The notes under the pieces: generated by a model
Told to the model about the DNA's origin: nothing
Database searches by the model: none
What the model saw: only the letters and a program-made list of their open reading frames with translations
Assembly (NCBI RefSeq): GCF_021290925.1
Contig: NZ_JAJSLX010000004.1
Span: 62,001 to 126,000 of the forward strand
Length of the DNA: 64,000 nt
Direction of reading: 5' to 3'
Source of the DNA: Sessilibacter corallicola
GTDB lineage: Bacteria; Pseudomonadota; Gammaproteobacteria; Pseudomonadales; Cellvibrionaceae
In this document: positions 1 through 9,528 of the stretch, one piece after another
Position numbering within the stretch: position 1 is the first letter of the stretch
Layout of the letters: each line of letters begins with the position of its first letter
Program-made: the position numbers and the translations under genes

Positions 1-159
1 GTGATAACCTAGCTCTTTAATGGCCTCAAGCGGAAAATCTTTGTCTTGTACTTTTGTTTCTTGCAGCCCGATAAACTCGGGCTGGTGGGTATTTATAATG
101 GCTTCTAGCTGATGTAATCGAATTCTTAAGCTATTAACGTTGAATGATACTACTTTCAT
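1..159 (-). CDS. xthA: Exodeoxyribonuclease III, N-terminal 53 residues (cut by window edge)
   Basis: Only the first 53 codons lie in the window, read leftwards from an ATG at 157-159. The peptide begins [14 protein letters not shown] and contains the metal-site segment GLQETKV, the classic N-terminus of the ExoIII/APE1 family of Mg-dependent AP endonucleases and 3'-5' exonucleases that act in base-excision repair. The start codon overlaps the prc stop in an ATGA arrangement (156-159), so the two genes are probably translationally coupled. The rest of the gene is outside the window. Confidence 0.9.
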   Translation of the reverse strand, partial: MKVVSFNVNSLRIRLHQLEAIINTHQPEFIGLQETKVQDKDFPLEAIKELGYH

Positions 160-2264
160 TGAAAACCGTTTCCAAAATTATCGGTTGCTGCTGTTTTGTT
201 TCGGCTTCGTAGTGTAATGAAATCGGCAAGAATTTGCCCGCTCTCTTTTAGCAGAGCGTCATCGGTATTAATTTCAACGCTGGCAACAGCTTCTTCATTT
301 TCTTTGGAATCGTGGTCTTTTAGATCGTCAAAGGTTTTAAACGGCTCTTCGCCTTTGGCCACACGGCGTTTGTTTTCCAGCTCTAGCAATGTGTTTTCTC
401 GATCTTTCTTCTCTTGCTTGCGTTGTTTGATGTTCAACGACAACTCTTTTTGGTCTCGGTTTTCCTGAGCCAAATCGTAAGAATCGGCAATAAAGTTAAG
501 ATCTGGATCTTGATCGATTCTAGAGTTGTGTTGCTCTTTCAAAATGGGCAGCAACTGAGAGAAATTGATGTACTTATCGTGGCGCACTGGGTGAATTTGG
601 TCCCACTCTAATGCGGTTTCATAGGTGCTCTCACCAACTTCGTCTGGGTCAATCACCTGCGGCAACATAATGTCTGGAATCACACCACGGTGCTGTGTGC
701 TGTCACCAGAAACGCGATAGAACTTAGATTCGGTAATCTTTAGCTGACCTTCGTGAACGCGAGTCAGAGTTTGTACCGTGCCTTTACCAAACGATTGTGT
801 ACCGACAATCAAGCCGCGGTTGTAGTCTTGAATGGCACCGGCAAAAATTTCAGAAGCACTGGCGCTCAAACGGTTGATCATTACCACAAGTGGGCCGCGA
901 TAGGTTGCCTTGCGACGGCTGCGATTGCGGCGAGAAATCTCTTGGCTGGTTTCACGAATTTGAACCACTGGACCAACGTCGATAAACAAATCGGTTAATG
1001 CCGTAGCTTCTGTGAGTGAACCGCCGCCGTTGTTGCGCAAATCAAGAATGATGCCGTCAACATTTTCTGCTTCTAGCTCTTTCAATAACCGACGCACGTC
1101 GTTGGTGGTGCTTTTGTAATCCGGTTCTCTGCGACGATAGCCTTCAAAATCCAGGTAGAACGCAGGAATATCGATGATGCCAAATCGGTAGGCGCTGCCG
1201 TCTTTATCTTTCACATCAAGAATGGCTTTTTTGGCGCCTTGTTCTTCCAATTTAACCTTATTACGCTTAATGGTAATGGTTTTGGTGTCGCTCTCGGTGG
1301 AGGCTTCCGAGGGAATCACTTGCAAGCGAACAGTTGAACCTTTCGGGCCGCGAATCAAGTCGACAACTTCGTCTAAGCGCCAGCCGATTACATCAACCAG
1401 CTCGCCACTTTTACCTTGGCCAACAGCAATAATCTTATCGGCGGCTTTCAGTTCACCTTGCTTATCGGCCGGGCCTGCAGTGACAATGCGAACCACTTTT
1501 GTGAACTCGTCTTCGTTTTGCAATACCGCACCAATACCTTCCAACGAAAGCGACATATTAATGTTGAAGTTTTCTTCGGTGCGCGGTGAGAAGTAGCTGG
1601 TGTGTGGGTCGTAAAGCTCAGCCAGTGAGTTCACTAGGGTTTCAAACACATCTTCTTGATTTTGCTGATTGATGCGCTTGAGTTGATTGGAAAATCGGCG
1701 AACGAGGGTTTCTTTGGCTTCTTCTTCTGTTTTACCGGCAAGAACCAAGTTCAGCGTGGAAGACTTTAAGCGTTTGCGCCAGTATTCATCGGCTTCTTTC
1801 TTGTTTTTCAACCAAGGCGTGTTTTCATCGCGATCCAACTCAATGGCTTCGTCTTTACCAAAATCGAACTGAGTTTCTGGGTTTTCTAAGATGGCGACCA
1901 GCTTATTCAGTCGGTCCGTTACGCGGTCACGGTAGGTGTTGTATATTTCGTAGCCAGGAGTAATGTTGCCGCGCTTGAGGTGATCATCAATTTTGGTTTC
2001 GTATTTTGAGAACTGTTTGATGTCTGAGGCAAGAAAGAACGCTCTGGAAGGGTCAAGATTATCGAGCAGGTTATCGTAGTAGTTCATCGACAGCTCATCG
2101 TTCACCGGCTGGGTGCGATAATGCTTGTTGGAAAGCGTGTCGACAATCTCAAAAAGGGTTCGTGATTGCGCTTTAGAGATTTCTATTTGATCTGTTTTGG
2201 CCCAAGAAATTGATGTTGGGACACTGATTAAAACGAACGCTGCCGCTTTGAAGATTCGATGCAT
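156..2264 (-). CDS. prc: C-terminal processing (tail-specific) protease Prc/Tsp
   Basis: A periplasmic S41 serine protease that trims the C-termini of envelope proteins and degrades tagged substrates. I chose the ATG at 2262-2264, 11 codons inside the longest frame, because it starts directly with a signal peptide ([15 protein letters not shown], cleavage near SWA-KT); this gives 702 residues, close to E. coli Tsp. In order: N-terminal helical domain, a PDZ domain at about 235-320, and the catalytic core with Ser469 in the SASASE motif and Lys494 in FGKGTVQ. The 25-residue Ser-Lys spacing matches that of Tsp. A basic, glutamate-rich C-terminal domain follows. The stop overlaps the xthA start by four bases, so the two probably share a transcript. 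Confidence 0.95.
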   Translation of the reverse strand: MHRIFKAAAFVLISVPTSISWAKTDQIEISKAQSRTLFEIVDTLSNKHYRTQPVNDELSMNYYDNLLDNLDPSRAFFLASDIKQFSKYETKIDDHLKRGNITPGYEIYNTYRDRVTDRLNKLVAILENPETQFDFGKDEAIELDRDENTPWLKNKKEADEYWRKRLKSSTLNLVLAGKTEEEAKETLVRRFSNQLKRINQQNQEDVFETLVNSLAELYDPHTSYFSPRTEENFNINMSLSLEGIGAVLQNEDEFTKVVRIVTAGPADKQGELKAADKIIAVGQGKSGELVDVIGWRLDEVVDLIRGPKGSTVRLQVIPSEASTESDTKTITIKRNKVKLEEQGAKKAILDVKDKDGSAYRFGIIDIPAFYLDFEGYRRREPDYKSTTNDVRRLLKELEAENVDGIILDLRNNGGGSLTEATALTDLFIDVGPVVQIRETSQEISRRNRSRRKATYRGPLVVMINRLSASASEIFAGAIQDYNRGLIVGTQSFGKGTVQTLTRVHEGQLKITESKFYRVSGDSTQHRGVIPDIMLPQVIDPDEVGESTYETALEWDQIHPVRHDKYINFSQLLPILKEQHNSRIDQDPDLNFIADSYDLAQENRDQKELSLNIKQRKQEKKDRENTLLELENKRRVAKGEEPFKTFDDLKDHDSKENEEAVASVEINTDDALLKESGQILADFITLRSRNKTAATDNFGNGFQ

Positions 2265-2778
2265 ATTAAAATAACCTGTCCTGTTCTTGCGAACCAATAA
2301 TCTTAAGAACCTATACCCTTAAGTTAGATAAGCTCAAACTACTCATTGTTGCTAGCTGGTGTCAACCGCCTTTCACCAAAACCGTTTAAATACTCAGCTA
2401 ATGAATGTGGTAATAATGATTATAAAAGACCACGGATTAGCGATAGTCGTTCCATAATTTGCTTTTTCTTAGGCAAGAATCCCTGACTCAGCCGTCAAAT
2501 GCTCAACCTAACCTCAAACTGGGCGTTACAAAGCGCATTTCTATCAATTCAGAAAACCGGAGCAAATAGCGGATAAGTGGTTTTTAGTGTAGTTGAACCG
2601 AGCCGCATCTGCCTTCAACGGCACACAACGGACCATTGAAGTGGCGTTAGAATCAACTGAGAATTAATCGTTATTGATTGTATATTCAATGACCAAAAGC
2701 CCATATTTACACGAATGAGTGTGATAGTGTGTTGATTATGAATGGATAGATAACCACGGTATAAATAGGTATTAGGCA
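2265..2778. other. Intergenic region between prc and the MscS-like gene
   Basis: About 510 bases between divergent genes, expected to hold both promoters. A 65-codon frame on the minus strand at 2615-2812 runs into the MscS-like gene and looks spurious. I see no strong hairpin, repeat or RNA gene here. Confidence 0.5.
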
Positions 2779-3345
2779 ATGTTTTGGAATGAATTTCTTC
2801 TTGGTTTGGCAATTATTGTTGTTTATTGGATTCTAAGAAAAAATCTTCACGTGTTGGTTGAACGTATTGGCCTACAAAAGCGTATTGAAAATAAACGTAT
2901 AAAGTACGTCAATGCGGTTTTACAATTTGTCGTAACCGTATTGTTGTTCATTTGTTTGGGACTGATTATTGGCCTTGGCTACAGCGACGTCAGTATATTT
3001 TTGGGGTCGGTGATTGCTGTAATTGGCGTGGCATTATTTGCGCAGTGGTCAATTTTGAGTAACGTTACGGCCAGCGTAATTGTCTTTTTCTTTTTTCCGT
3101 ATCGCGTGGGCGATTACATTAAAGTTTACGACGGCGATGATTCCGTTGAAGGCGAAGTGCACGAGATTTCTTTGTTTCACGTGATTTTAGATACCAACGA
3201 CGGCAACCTTGTCACTTACCCAAATACCTTGGTGTTTCAAAAAACCGTAAAAATCTATCGCAACCGAGCCACGCAAGAAACAAGTAAACAAAAAGAACCC
3301 GCCGATCAGCAAGACACCCGGCCCGATGCCAAAACCACTGATTAA
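2779..3345 (+). CDS. Small MscS-family mechanosensitive channel-like membrane protein
   Basis: 188 residues. Three hydrophobic segments at about 5-22, 45-67 and 71-92 are followed by the MscS beta domain at about 95-150 (VGDYIK, VEGEVHEISLFHV, LVTYPNTLVFQKTV). The third helix is the pore-lining type. The protein is shorter than MscS (about 286) and lacks most of the C-terminal alpha/beta vestibule; it ends in a charged Lys/Gln/Asp-rich tail. It probably releases solutes on hypo-osmotic shock, by family. It stands alone, convergent with the ATPase gene that ends 16 bases downstream. A second, full-length MscS gene lies at 60198-61055. Confidence 0.82.
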   Translation: MFWNEFLLGLAIIVVYWILRKNLHVLVERIGLQKRIENKRIKYVNAVLQFVVTVLLFICLGLIIGLGYSDVSIFLGSVIAVIGVALFAQWSILSNVTASVIVFFFFPYRVGDYIKVYDGDDSVEGEVHEISLFHVILDTNDGNLVTYPNTLVFQKTVKIYRNRATQETSKQKEPADQQDTRPDAKTTD

Positions 3346-3360
3346 ATCACCGCTAAGTTA

Positions 3361-3990
3361 TTAGGCGAAATGAATGCAAGGACCTTTGGCGGCGTTCGCG
3401 TCTTCTATATCGTGAGTTACTAAAACACAAGGTAATTTTGCGGTTTGTATTTTCTCAAAGACGAGCGCCCGAATTTCTGCCCGCAGTTGGCTGTCGAGTT
3501 TTGAAAAAGGCTCATCCAACAACACAGCTTTTGGTTCAGAAAGTAATAAGCGGGCCAGTGCGATTCTCGATTGCTGGCCGCCCGATAACGTCGCTGGATC
3601 GCGTTTGTTAAAACCGCCTAAACCCACAGATTCTAAAATTGCATTCACTTTGCCTTTGCGATTTTTTTTATTTTTATCCAGCGCGAATAATAAATTGCCT
3701 TCGACCGATAAATGCGGATACAACAACGGGTCTTGAAACAACAAACCAATGTTACGTTTTTCTGGCGGTAATCGAGTGATATCTAATCGATTTAAAATCA
3801 CTTGTCCGTGTGCTGAAAACTCTTCCGGTAAAAAACCTGCAATGTACGCCAACAGCGTTGATTTACCCGAGCCCGACGGCCCCATTACCGTCATCACTTC
3901 GCCTGCTTTTATTTCCTCGTTAAAATAAATGAGTGGCTGATTGCCTAATTTAATCTCTATATTGTTGAGTTCCAGCGTATTCTTATTCAT
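3361..3990 (-). CDS. ynjD: ABC transporter ATP-binding protein, YnjD-like
   Basis: 209-residue ABC ATPase with Walker A GPSGSGKST (about 37-45), Q-loop in LLFQDPLLYP, signature LSGGQQSR, Walker B VLLDEPFSKLD and the H-loop VTHDIED. The segments PEKRNIGLLFQD and DPATLSGGQQSRIAL match what I remember of E. coli YnjD, the ATPase of a putative thiamine/metal-type importer. The expected permease and binding-protein genes (ynjC/ynjB type) are not adjacent: the left neighbour is a convergent channel gene and the right side is 500 bases of non-coding DNA. It is therefore an orphan here; partners may be elsewhere. The symbol is by resemblance only. Confidence 0.72.
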   Translation of the reverse strand: MNKNTLELNNIEIKLGNQPLIYFNEEIKAGEVMTVMGPSGSGKSTLLAYIAGFLPEEFSAHGQVILNRLDITRLPPEKRNIGLLFQDPLLYPHLSVEGNLLFALDKNKKNRKGKVNAILESVGLGGFNKRDPATLSGGQQSRIALARLLLSEPKAVLLDEPFSKLDSQLRAEIRALVFEKIQTAKLPCVLVTHDIEDANAAKGPCIHFA

Positions 3991-4499
3991 CTCTAACAGT
4001 CATTCTGTGTTGGCTTGTGAACACCAAAATTTTGCAATTCAGTGTATTACGCGAGTCTGGACCTGTTAACACTAATACATTCAAAAATTTAATGATTAAT
4101 CATTGATGTTTATAGGTTTGTAGCTCAAGACCGTATAAATTTCCAATTTGGCATTGATTCTGCGTAGCTCAGAAAATTCCATTTAAATTCATCCTTCTTA
4201 TTTTTAGCGTTAGCGAAATAAGAGCAGTGAACTGCTGTGACGTAATATCCATTCTTAACAACCAGCCACCCTTAACAACAATCGATGCTTACCGACAATG
4301 TACGTATTTCTATGCAATTATCGGCCTAATTTTATTTTTAATTAACGTTCAAAATAACAAGAACAGTATTCGCTAATTTTGATTAAGTATCATTATTCAA
4401 ACTCAGTCACATTCGAATCTTCACATATGGCAAACAGAATGTTTTAATGTAACATTTAGGTGCAAGCAAACCCCTTAATGGCGGCCAAGAGTAATTTGA
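3991..4499. other. Intergenic region between ynjD-like gene and arsH
   Basis: About 510 AT-rich bases between divergent genes; it should hold both promoters. I see no ORF, no obvious ArsR-type operator and no strong terminator. Confidence 0.4.
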
Positions 4500-5219
4500 A
4501 TGGATCAGTCTAATCTCCCGAATATTGAAGAAAAAAGCTTCAAATCAATCGAACAAGACAAGCTTTTCGTAACCGATAGAAGCATTCATAAACCCAGAAT
4601 TTTGCTGTTATACGGATCATTGCGCGATCGCTCATTCAGCCGATTGGCCGTAGCCGAATCTGCAAAAATTCTTGAAGAGCTGGATGCAGAAGTCAAAATT
4701 TATCACCCAAACGGATTGCCATTACCCGACGACGTCGACGACAGTCACCCAAAAGTACAAGAACTGCGCGAGCTAGTGACTTGGTCTGAAGGCATGGTGT
4801 GGTGCAGCCCAGAGCGTCACGGATCAATGACCAGCGTTATGAAAGCCCAAATTGATTGGATTCCTCTCGCCTTAGGTAGCGTTCGACCAACACAAGGTAA
4901 AACCTTAGCCTTAATGCAAGTGAGCGGCGGTTCGCAATCATTCAATGCGTTAAACCAAATGCGCATTCTAGGGCGTTGGATGCGTTTATTCACCATTCCC
5001 AACCAATCCTCAATTGCTAAAGCCTGGTTAGAATTTGACGACGAAGACAATATGAAACCCTCGTCTTTTTACGACCGTGTAGTTGACGTGATGGAAGAGC
5101 TGATTAAATTCACCTTAGTATTGCGTGACAACAAAGATTATTTAGTTGACCGATATTCTGAACGTAAAGAGTCCGCAGAAGAATCTTCAAAAAGAGTAGG
5201 AGCGTCGCGAGCCAGTTAA
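4500..5219 (+). CDS. arsH: ArsH-type NADPH-dependent FMN reductase / organoarsenical oxidase
   Basis: 239 residues with a flavodoxin-like fold. The FMN-phosphate loop is [11 protein letters not shown] (about 38-48), followed by the ArsH-specific [17 protein letters not shown] and [15 protein letters not shown] segments. ArsH proteins oxidise trivalent methylated and aromatic arsenicals using NADPH and FMN and also reduce quinones and dyes. The 30-residue extension before the flavin loop is usual for ArsH and absent from generic flavin reductases. No arsR, arsB/acr3 or arsC flanks it, which is unusual for this gene; regulation cannot be read from the sequence. A weak purine-rich ribosome site (AAGAG) precedes the ATG. 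Confidence 0.9.
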   Translation: MDQSNLPNIEEKSFKSIEQDKLFVTDRSIHKPRILLLYGSLRDRSFSRLAVAESAKILEELDAEVKIYHPNGLPLPDDVDDSHPKVQELRELVTWSEGMVWCSPERHGSMTSVMKAQIDWIPLALGSVRPTQGKTLALMQVSGGSQSFNALNQMRILGRWMRLFTIPNQSSIAKAWLEFDDEDNMKPSSFYDRVVDVMEELIKFTLVLRDNKDYLVDRYSERKESAEESSKRVGASRAS

Positions 5220-5262
5220 TTTTTCTGGTTAATTCCGCTTTTATTTTATCTTTTATAAAAAC

Positions 5263-5308
5263 AAAAAGCCTTAACGAATGTTTAGTTGCATTTATTGGGG
5301 CTTTTTTT
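5263..5308 (+). terminator. Probable Rho-independent terminator after arsH
   Basis: AAAAAGCC at 5263-5270 pairs with GGCTTTTT ending near 5308, closing a 27-base loop and followed by a T run. It starts about 43 bases past the arsH stop. Confidence 0.6.
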
Positions 5309-5906
5309 ATGCCTGTGTTTTTTAGTTTAAAAATAGCGAGAGGTATTTATAAGTGATACTTATTTTGGTTTGATAGAGTAAAAATTACGTATTTAAATCA
5401 GTGTTAATAAATGCTGAATTTTGTCACCGAATTTTTTGTTCAAGCAAAAGATGATGATATTACTTTTAAAGTTAAAATAATAAGAATTTACCTGCCGAAA
5501 AGTTATAAGTGCTAACGTTTACTCAAGCTAGAGTTTAATTTCTTAGATTTTACAAACCTGATAATTTAGTCAGCTGTTAATAAAATTGAAATGATTAATG
5601 TTTCTAAAACATAGAAAATGATGAATGTCTAAGCGTTGCCATGTAACCAGAAAAAATACTGTATTTTATTGTGTTTATTTTCCCAAGTTAGAGTGGAAAA
5701 ATGATTTTTGTGCCAGGTGTAGAAGCTTTAATGTGATTTATGAAGTTTGCTGAGTTGGTGTGACGGATTGAGGCGCAGAATGATCGTGTAAATTACAGGC
5801 CATTTTAATGGTGGTAACTAGGTTTCGACTGCGTTTGTTGTAGGTTGTTTTCCAAAACTTTGGTGGTTGATTGTGATAGTGACTCGTTAAAAAAGGTGAG
5901 AGGATA
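5309..5906. other. AT-rich spacer before the accessory operon
   Basis: About 600 bases, markedly AT-rich, with no ORF of note. It marks the left edge of the AT-rich accessory stretch and probably carries the operon promoter. No integrase, direct repeat or tRNA end is visible here. Confidence 0.4.
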
Positions 5907-6482
5907 GTGGAATTTTATATACTGTTTGGTGTTATTGTTGCTGCTGGGTGTATTTTCTTGGTCCTTACAAAGAGAAAAAATCAGGAAGAATTGAATTCCA
6001 TAAAAGTTAAGCTTTCAGCAAATGAAAAGTCAGTGAGTGAAGATCCAGTAATTGAAAAAACTCCTGCTGCCGTTGTGCACGAGAAGAAAATGTTTCTCGC
6101 AACTGAGAATGAGAAAAAACTATATTTTGCGTTGCAAAAAGTATTAAACAATAAATATATTGTCCACTGTCAAGTGCCTTTGATATCAGTTGTAGTGCCT
6201 GTTGAGTCTAAAAATAACTGTAGATCATGGGCTAAAAGAGTTGATTTTGTTGTTACGGACAAAGCTACAAAAATATTGGCCGTGATCGAGCTTGATGATT
6301 CTTCTCACAATTCGGAGAAAGCGCAGAAGCGTGATCTATACGTAAATGAAGCTTTAAAAGGTCACCATCCTCTAATCAGGCTTAATACTGAGAAATTTTA
6401 TGATCCAAAAATCATAGCTAAAAAGTTATATGAAGAAGCAGGTATAGAAAGTACATATTGTTATGGGAAAGTCTCTGTATGA
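5907..6482 (+). CDS. Membrane-anchored DUF2726 (PD-(D/E)XK-like) protein
   Basis: 191 residues. An N-terminal transmembrane helix (about 3-20) ends in a KRKN stop-transfer, then a linker, then a DUF2726 domain at about 68-185. Candidate nuclease-core residues are Asp113 in KRVDFVV and Glu128-Leu-Asp130 in AVIELDDSSH, followed by QKRDLYVNEAL, the pattern of restriction-endonuclease-like folds. Start is GTG at 5907; the GGTGAG at 5895-5900 is a good ribosome site, whereas AGGA at 5901 is too close. It is the first gene of a three-gene AT-rich operon, 58 bases ahead of the next gene. It probably cuts nucleic acid at the inner membrane; activity is inferred from fold only. Confidence 0.75.
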   Translation: MEFYILFGVIVAAGCIFLVLTKRKNQEELNSIKVKLSANEKSVSEDPVIEKTPAAVVHEKKMFLATENEKKLYFALQKVLNNKYIVHCQVPLISVVVPVESKNNCRSWAKRVDFVVTDKATKILAVIELDDSSHNSEKAQKRDLYVNEALKGHHPLIRLNTEKFYDPKIIAKKLYEEAGIESTYCYGKVSV

Positions 6483-6540
6483 TGATGTTTTTGGTTTTTC
6501 TCTAAATGTTTTTGAATGTGTTGTTAGAAGGAAAAGTTAA

Positions 6541-8094
6541 ATGGAAGTTTCTGTATTAATTTCATTGGTGATCATATTTTTACCGTGGGTTTTATTTGTA
6601 ATATATAAAAGAAAAAATAAAAAACTAAAAAAGCAACATATTCATATGAAGGAGCAGTTAAATGAAAAGTTATCTGAGCTAAATGAAATTAAGGAAAAGT
6701 ACAGCTCAATTATCGATTTAGAAAAGTATTGTAAAGAAGTTGAGGATGAGGCCCAAGAGCGTTCCGAATCATTGAAGGATGAAGCCGAAAAAATTATAGC
6801 GAAAGCAGAGCTTGAGGCTGATGATATAGTATTGAAAGCTAAAAGCGTAAAATCTGAAGCACTCTTGAAGGTCAATGCTTTAAAAGAGAAGGCTGAAACC
6901 ATGAAGATGGAAGCACGAAAAGAGGCTGCTAAAGTAATTTCATTTGCTGAAAAGAAAGCTAAGGAAATTGCAGGTGATGCTTACGAAGCAAAAGAGAAAG
7001 CAGATTTGTATGAAAATGCGATTAGAGCAATGCGCAATACTATAGAAGGCTATAAAGATGACTACATCATTCCGAATCACTCAGTATTAGATGATCTTGC
7101 AGACGAATACAGCCACAAAGAAGCTGGCGAGAAGTTGAAGGCTTGTCGAAAGCGTATGCGAATGATCGTTAAAGATGGGCATGCTGGAGATTGTGATTAC
7201 GTGGAAGCGCACAGAAAAACTCAAGCTATACATTTTGCTGTTGATGCATTCAATGGCAAGGTAGATAGTGCGCTGTCTAAGGTCAAGCACGACAACTATG
7301 GAAAAATAAAACAAGAAATAATCGATGCTTATGCCCTAGTAAATCACAATGGCAAACCGTTTCGGAATGCAAGAATTAACCAAGAATTCCTAGATTTAAG
7401 GTTGGTTGAGCTCGAATGGGCGGTAAGAGTAATTGAGTTAAAAAATATCGAAAGGCAAGAACAGTCTGAAATTAAAGCTCGAATTCGTGAAGAGGAGCGT
7501 GCAATTCGCGAGATGGAAAAAGCGCGTAAAGACGCTGAAAAAGAGGAGCGTTTGATTCAGAAAGCTCTTGAAAAAGCGCGTGCAGAGCTTGTAAAAGCAT
7601 CTGATGAACAGAAAGAAAAATATGAAGCACAATTAATCGAGCTGGAAACTAAATTACATGAAGCCGAGGAAAAAGGCCAAAGGGCTTTATCTATGGCACA
7701 GCAAACACGTCGGGGTCACGTATATGTAATTAGTAATGTGGGAAGTTTTGGTGAGAAAATATTCAAAATTGGTATGACTAGGAGATTGGAACCGATGGAC
7801 CGTGTTAAAGAATTAGGTGATGCTTCAGTACCATTTTCATTTGATGTGCATGCAATGATTTACAGTGAAAATGCTCCCGAGTTAGAAAAACTGTTACACC
7901 ATAAATTTTACCATCAGTCCGTAAATAAAGTTAATCCACGCAAGGAGTTTTTCAAAACAACTCTTTCAGAGATCAAACAAGCAGTAGAAAAAACAGATAC
8001 AGAAAAGGTTCATTGGACTTTAAAGGCGGAAGCAGCTGAGTACAGAGAAAGCTTGGCTATAGAGAAGGAACAACAAAAGGAGGCTGTGGCTTAA
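6541..8094 (+). CDS. Membrane-anchored coiled-coil protein with DUF4041 and T5orf172 (GIY-YIG) domains
   Basis: 517 residues. Transmembrane helix at about 4-21, then a long Lys/Glu/Ala-rich coiled coil (about 25-155), a DUF4041-type region (about 165-325, with NQEFLDLRLVELEWAVRVIE), a second coiled coil (about 300-390), and a C-terminal T5orf172/MUG113 domain from about 392 (GHVYVISN, KIFKIGMTRR, ELEKLLHHKF). T5orf172 domains belong to the GIY-YIG nuclease superfamily; here the motif reads YVI...KIGMT. DUF4041 plus T5orf172 is known in phage and accessory bacterial proteins. The ribosome site AAGGA sits nine bases before the ATG. Membrane anchor and coiled coils suggest an assembled sensor or scaffold carrying a nuclease; that is inference. 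Confidence 0.8.
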   Translation: MEVSVLISLVIIFLPWVLFVIYKRKNKKLKKQHIHMKEQLNEKLSELNEIKEKYSSIIDLEKYCKEVEDEAQERSESLKDEAEKIIAKAELEADDIVLKAKSVKSEALLKVNALKEKAETMKMEARKEAAKVISFAEKKAKEIAGDAYEAKEKADLYENAIRAMRNTIEGYKDDYIIPNHSVLDDLADEYSHKEAGEKLKACRKRMRMIVKDGHAGDCDYVEAHRKTQAIHFAVDAFNGKVDSALSKVKHDNYGKIKQEIIDAYALVNHNGKPFRNARINQEFLDLRLVELEWAVRVIELKNIERQEQSEIKARIREEERAIREMEKARKDAEKEERLIQKALEKARAELVKASDEQKEKYEAQLIELETKLHEAEEKGQRALSMAQQTRRGHVYVISNVGSFGEKIFKIGMTRRLEPMDRVKELGDASVPFSFDVHAMIYSENAPELEKLLHHKFYHQSVNKVNPRKEFFKTTLSEIKQAVEKTDTEKVHWTLKAEAAEYRESLAIEKEQQKEAVA

Positions 8095-8150
8095 TTTCAG
8101 ACTGTTGTTTTAGAGATGTATATTTTTTCCCTTTAGAAACTGAGGTTTAA

Positions 8151-9215
8151 ATGTCAAATATTTTAATAAAGTCTAAAGAAGAACAAAAGGAAGTCGAATT
8201 GCTCCTATCAAAAGACCTACCTTCATACAGACAAGCATACAGTGACAGATCTGCCTGGGTGATGGCTTGTATGTCTGAATTAGCCTATGTTCGTTTTAAT
8301 CCATTATTCAAAGGTGTGAATACGAATGAAGTTATACAAAAAATTTCTGAGCTTGATGTAGGATCTTCCGCTTTATCAAAATTACAGGGTTTGTTAAGTA
8401 CTTTCTCGTATGATCATGTTGAAGAAAGAAAGTCTCTTGAGTTTGAGTTGAAGCAATTAGACTTTAAATTATTTCAAACTTTTGATAGTGAAGGTACGCA
8501 AGCAATATTAGTGGAAAACGATAAGCATGTGATTCTGGCTTTTAGAGGAACAGAATCTAACAGTATTAAAGATATAAAATCCGATGCGAAAGCAATTTCC
8601 AAGAAAGATGCCAGTGGTGGAAAAATTCATAGTGGGTTCGAAGAGGCTTATCAAAAGGTAGCTTTTGATATAGAGATTGCACTTGATTCACAGGCTTTGA
8701 GAAAAAAGCCATTATTTATTACTGGGCACAGTTTAGGGGGCGCTTTAGCGACCATCGCTGCCAAGAAAATTAATCATAAAGCTGGAATTGCGGCTTGTTA
8801 CACGTTTGGTTCTCCTAGAGTCGGCGATGAAATTTGGATTTCAGATATTAAAACCCCTTTATATAGGTTGGTTAATGCTGCCGATTGCGTAACCATGTTA
8901 CCACCTAGTTCAGAGCTAATAACTGTATTTGGATGGCTTTTAAGTTTAATACCGAATATTGGTAAGCAACTTAGGTCATGGGTTTTGGATAGATTTAATG
9001 GATATATTCACGGTGGAAATATGAGGTATCTCACTAATTGTGCAAATAGCGACTACCAAAATGTTAAATTACTGTATTCTGTGAGTTGGTTCCATAGAGC
9101 AAAAGCTCTTATTATTAAAAAGCTTCCGTGGAAAAAAATGTTAGCAGATCATTCGATAAGCGTTTATAGAAAAAAGTTGTTGATAGTGGCGCAAGCCAGA
9201 AATAAGTCTGACTAG
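8151..9215 (+). CDS. Class 3 (Lipase_3) alpha/beta-hydrolase, probable phospholipase
   Basis: 354 residues, no signal peptide, so probably cytoplasmic. Lipase_3 hallmarks: oxyanion strand LAFRGTES, HSGFEEAY, nucleophile Ser194 in GHSLGGALA, FGSPRVGD, Asp245 in VNAADCVTMLPP and His287 in YIHGG, a complete catalytic triad. Family members hydrolyse triacylglycerols or phospholipids. Gene three of the operon, 56 bases after the DUF4041 gene with GAGG six bases before the ATG. Intracellular lipases next to nucleases recur in antiviral systems as membrane-damaging effectors, so an effector role is plausible but unproven. No immunity or chaperone gene of a type VI secreted lipase is adjacent. Confidence 0.85.
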   Translation: MSNILIKSKEEQKEVELLLSKDLPSYRQAYSDRSAWVMACMSELAYVRFNPLFKGVNTNEVIQKISELDVGSSALSKLQGLLSTFSYDHVEERKSLEFELKQLDFKLFQTFDSEGTQAILVENDKHVILAFRGTESNSIKDIKSDAKAISKKDASGGKIHSGFEEAYQKVAFDIEIALDSQALRKKPLFITGHSLGGALATIAAKKINHKAGIAACYTFGSPRVGDEIWISDIKTPLYRLVNAADCVTMLPPSSELITVFGWLLSLIPNIGKQLRSWVLDRFNGYIHGGNMRYLTNCANSDYQNVKLLYSVSWFHRAKALIIKKLPWKKMLADHSISVYRKKLLIVAQARNKSD

Positions 9216-9528
9216 CAGCCTAATATTATGTTATAGCTACCTCGCTCTAGATAAATTCTTCTAATAGTTCTTAAGGTAACACAATGTGGGTAAAGGAAAC
9301 CAAAGCAGGCCTTTGAAGTAAAATTAACGGATTATCGAGTGTTTGTAAGGTTGGCTTAAGTGAGAGTGTTGTAAAGTCTTTGATGGTTCCAACGATGGTT
9401 TATTATCAATTCTAAAGCCCTTGCATTTGTTCTTCTTCACCACTTTCAATCGGTAATCAATTCAAGCACTCAAACCCGACAGTTTCATGGTAAATTATCG
9501 CCCAAAGACCTCGATCTACGGAAGAGCT
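9216..9528. other. Spacer after the accessory operon
   Basis: About 310 bases without a gene. The right end holds the first copy of an 18-base repeat (9483-9500) just upstream of the VOC gene. No clear terminator follows the lipase gene. Confidence 0.4.
9483..9500 (+). repeat. 18-bp direct repeat, copy 1
   Basis: The 18-mer TTTCATGGTAAATTATCG occurs here and again, exactly, at 11775-11792 in the same orientation. It includes an extended -10-like TGGTAAATT. It may be a duplicated promoter or the edge of a duplicated or inserted segment. Confidence 0.6.

Noticed and set aside
2615-2812. 65-codon minus-strand frame
   Set aside because: It overlaps the start of the MscS-like gene, has low-complexity composition and no ribosome site.
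8151-9215. Type VI secreted lipase effector with immunity gene
   Set aside because: No VgrG, PAAR, Tle adaptor or small periplasmic immunity gene is adjacent, and the operon partners are nuclease-type proteins.
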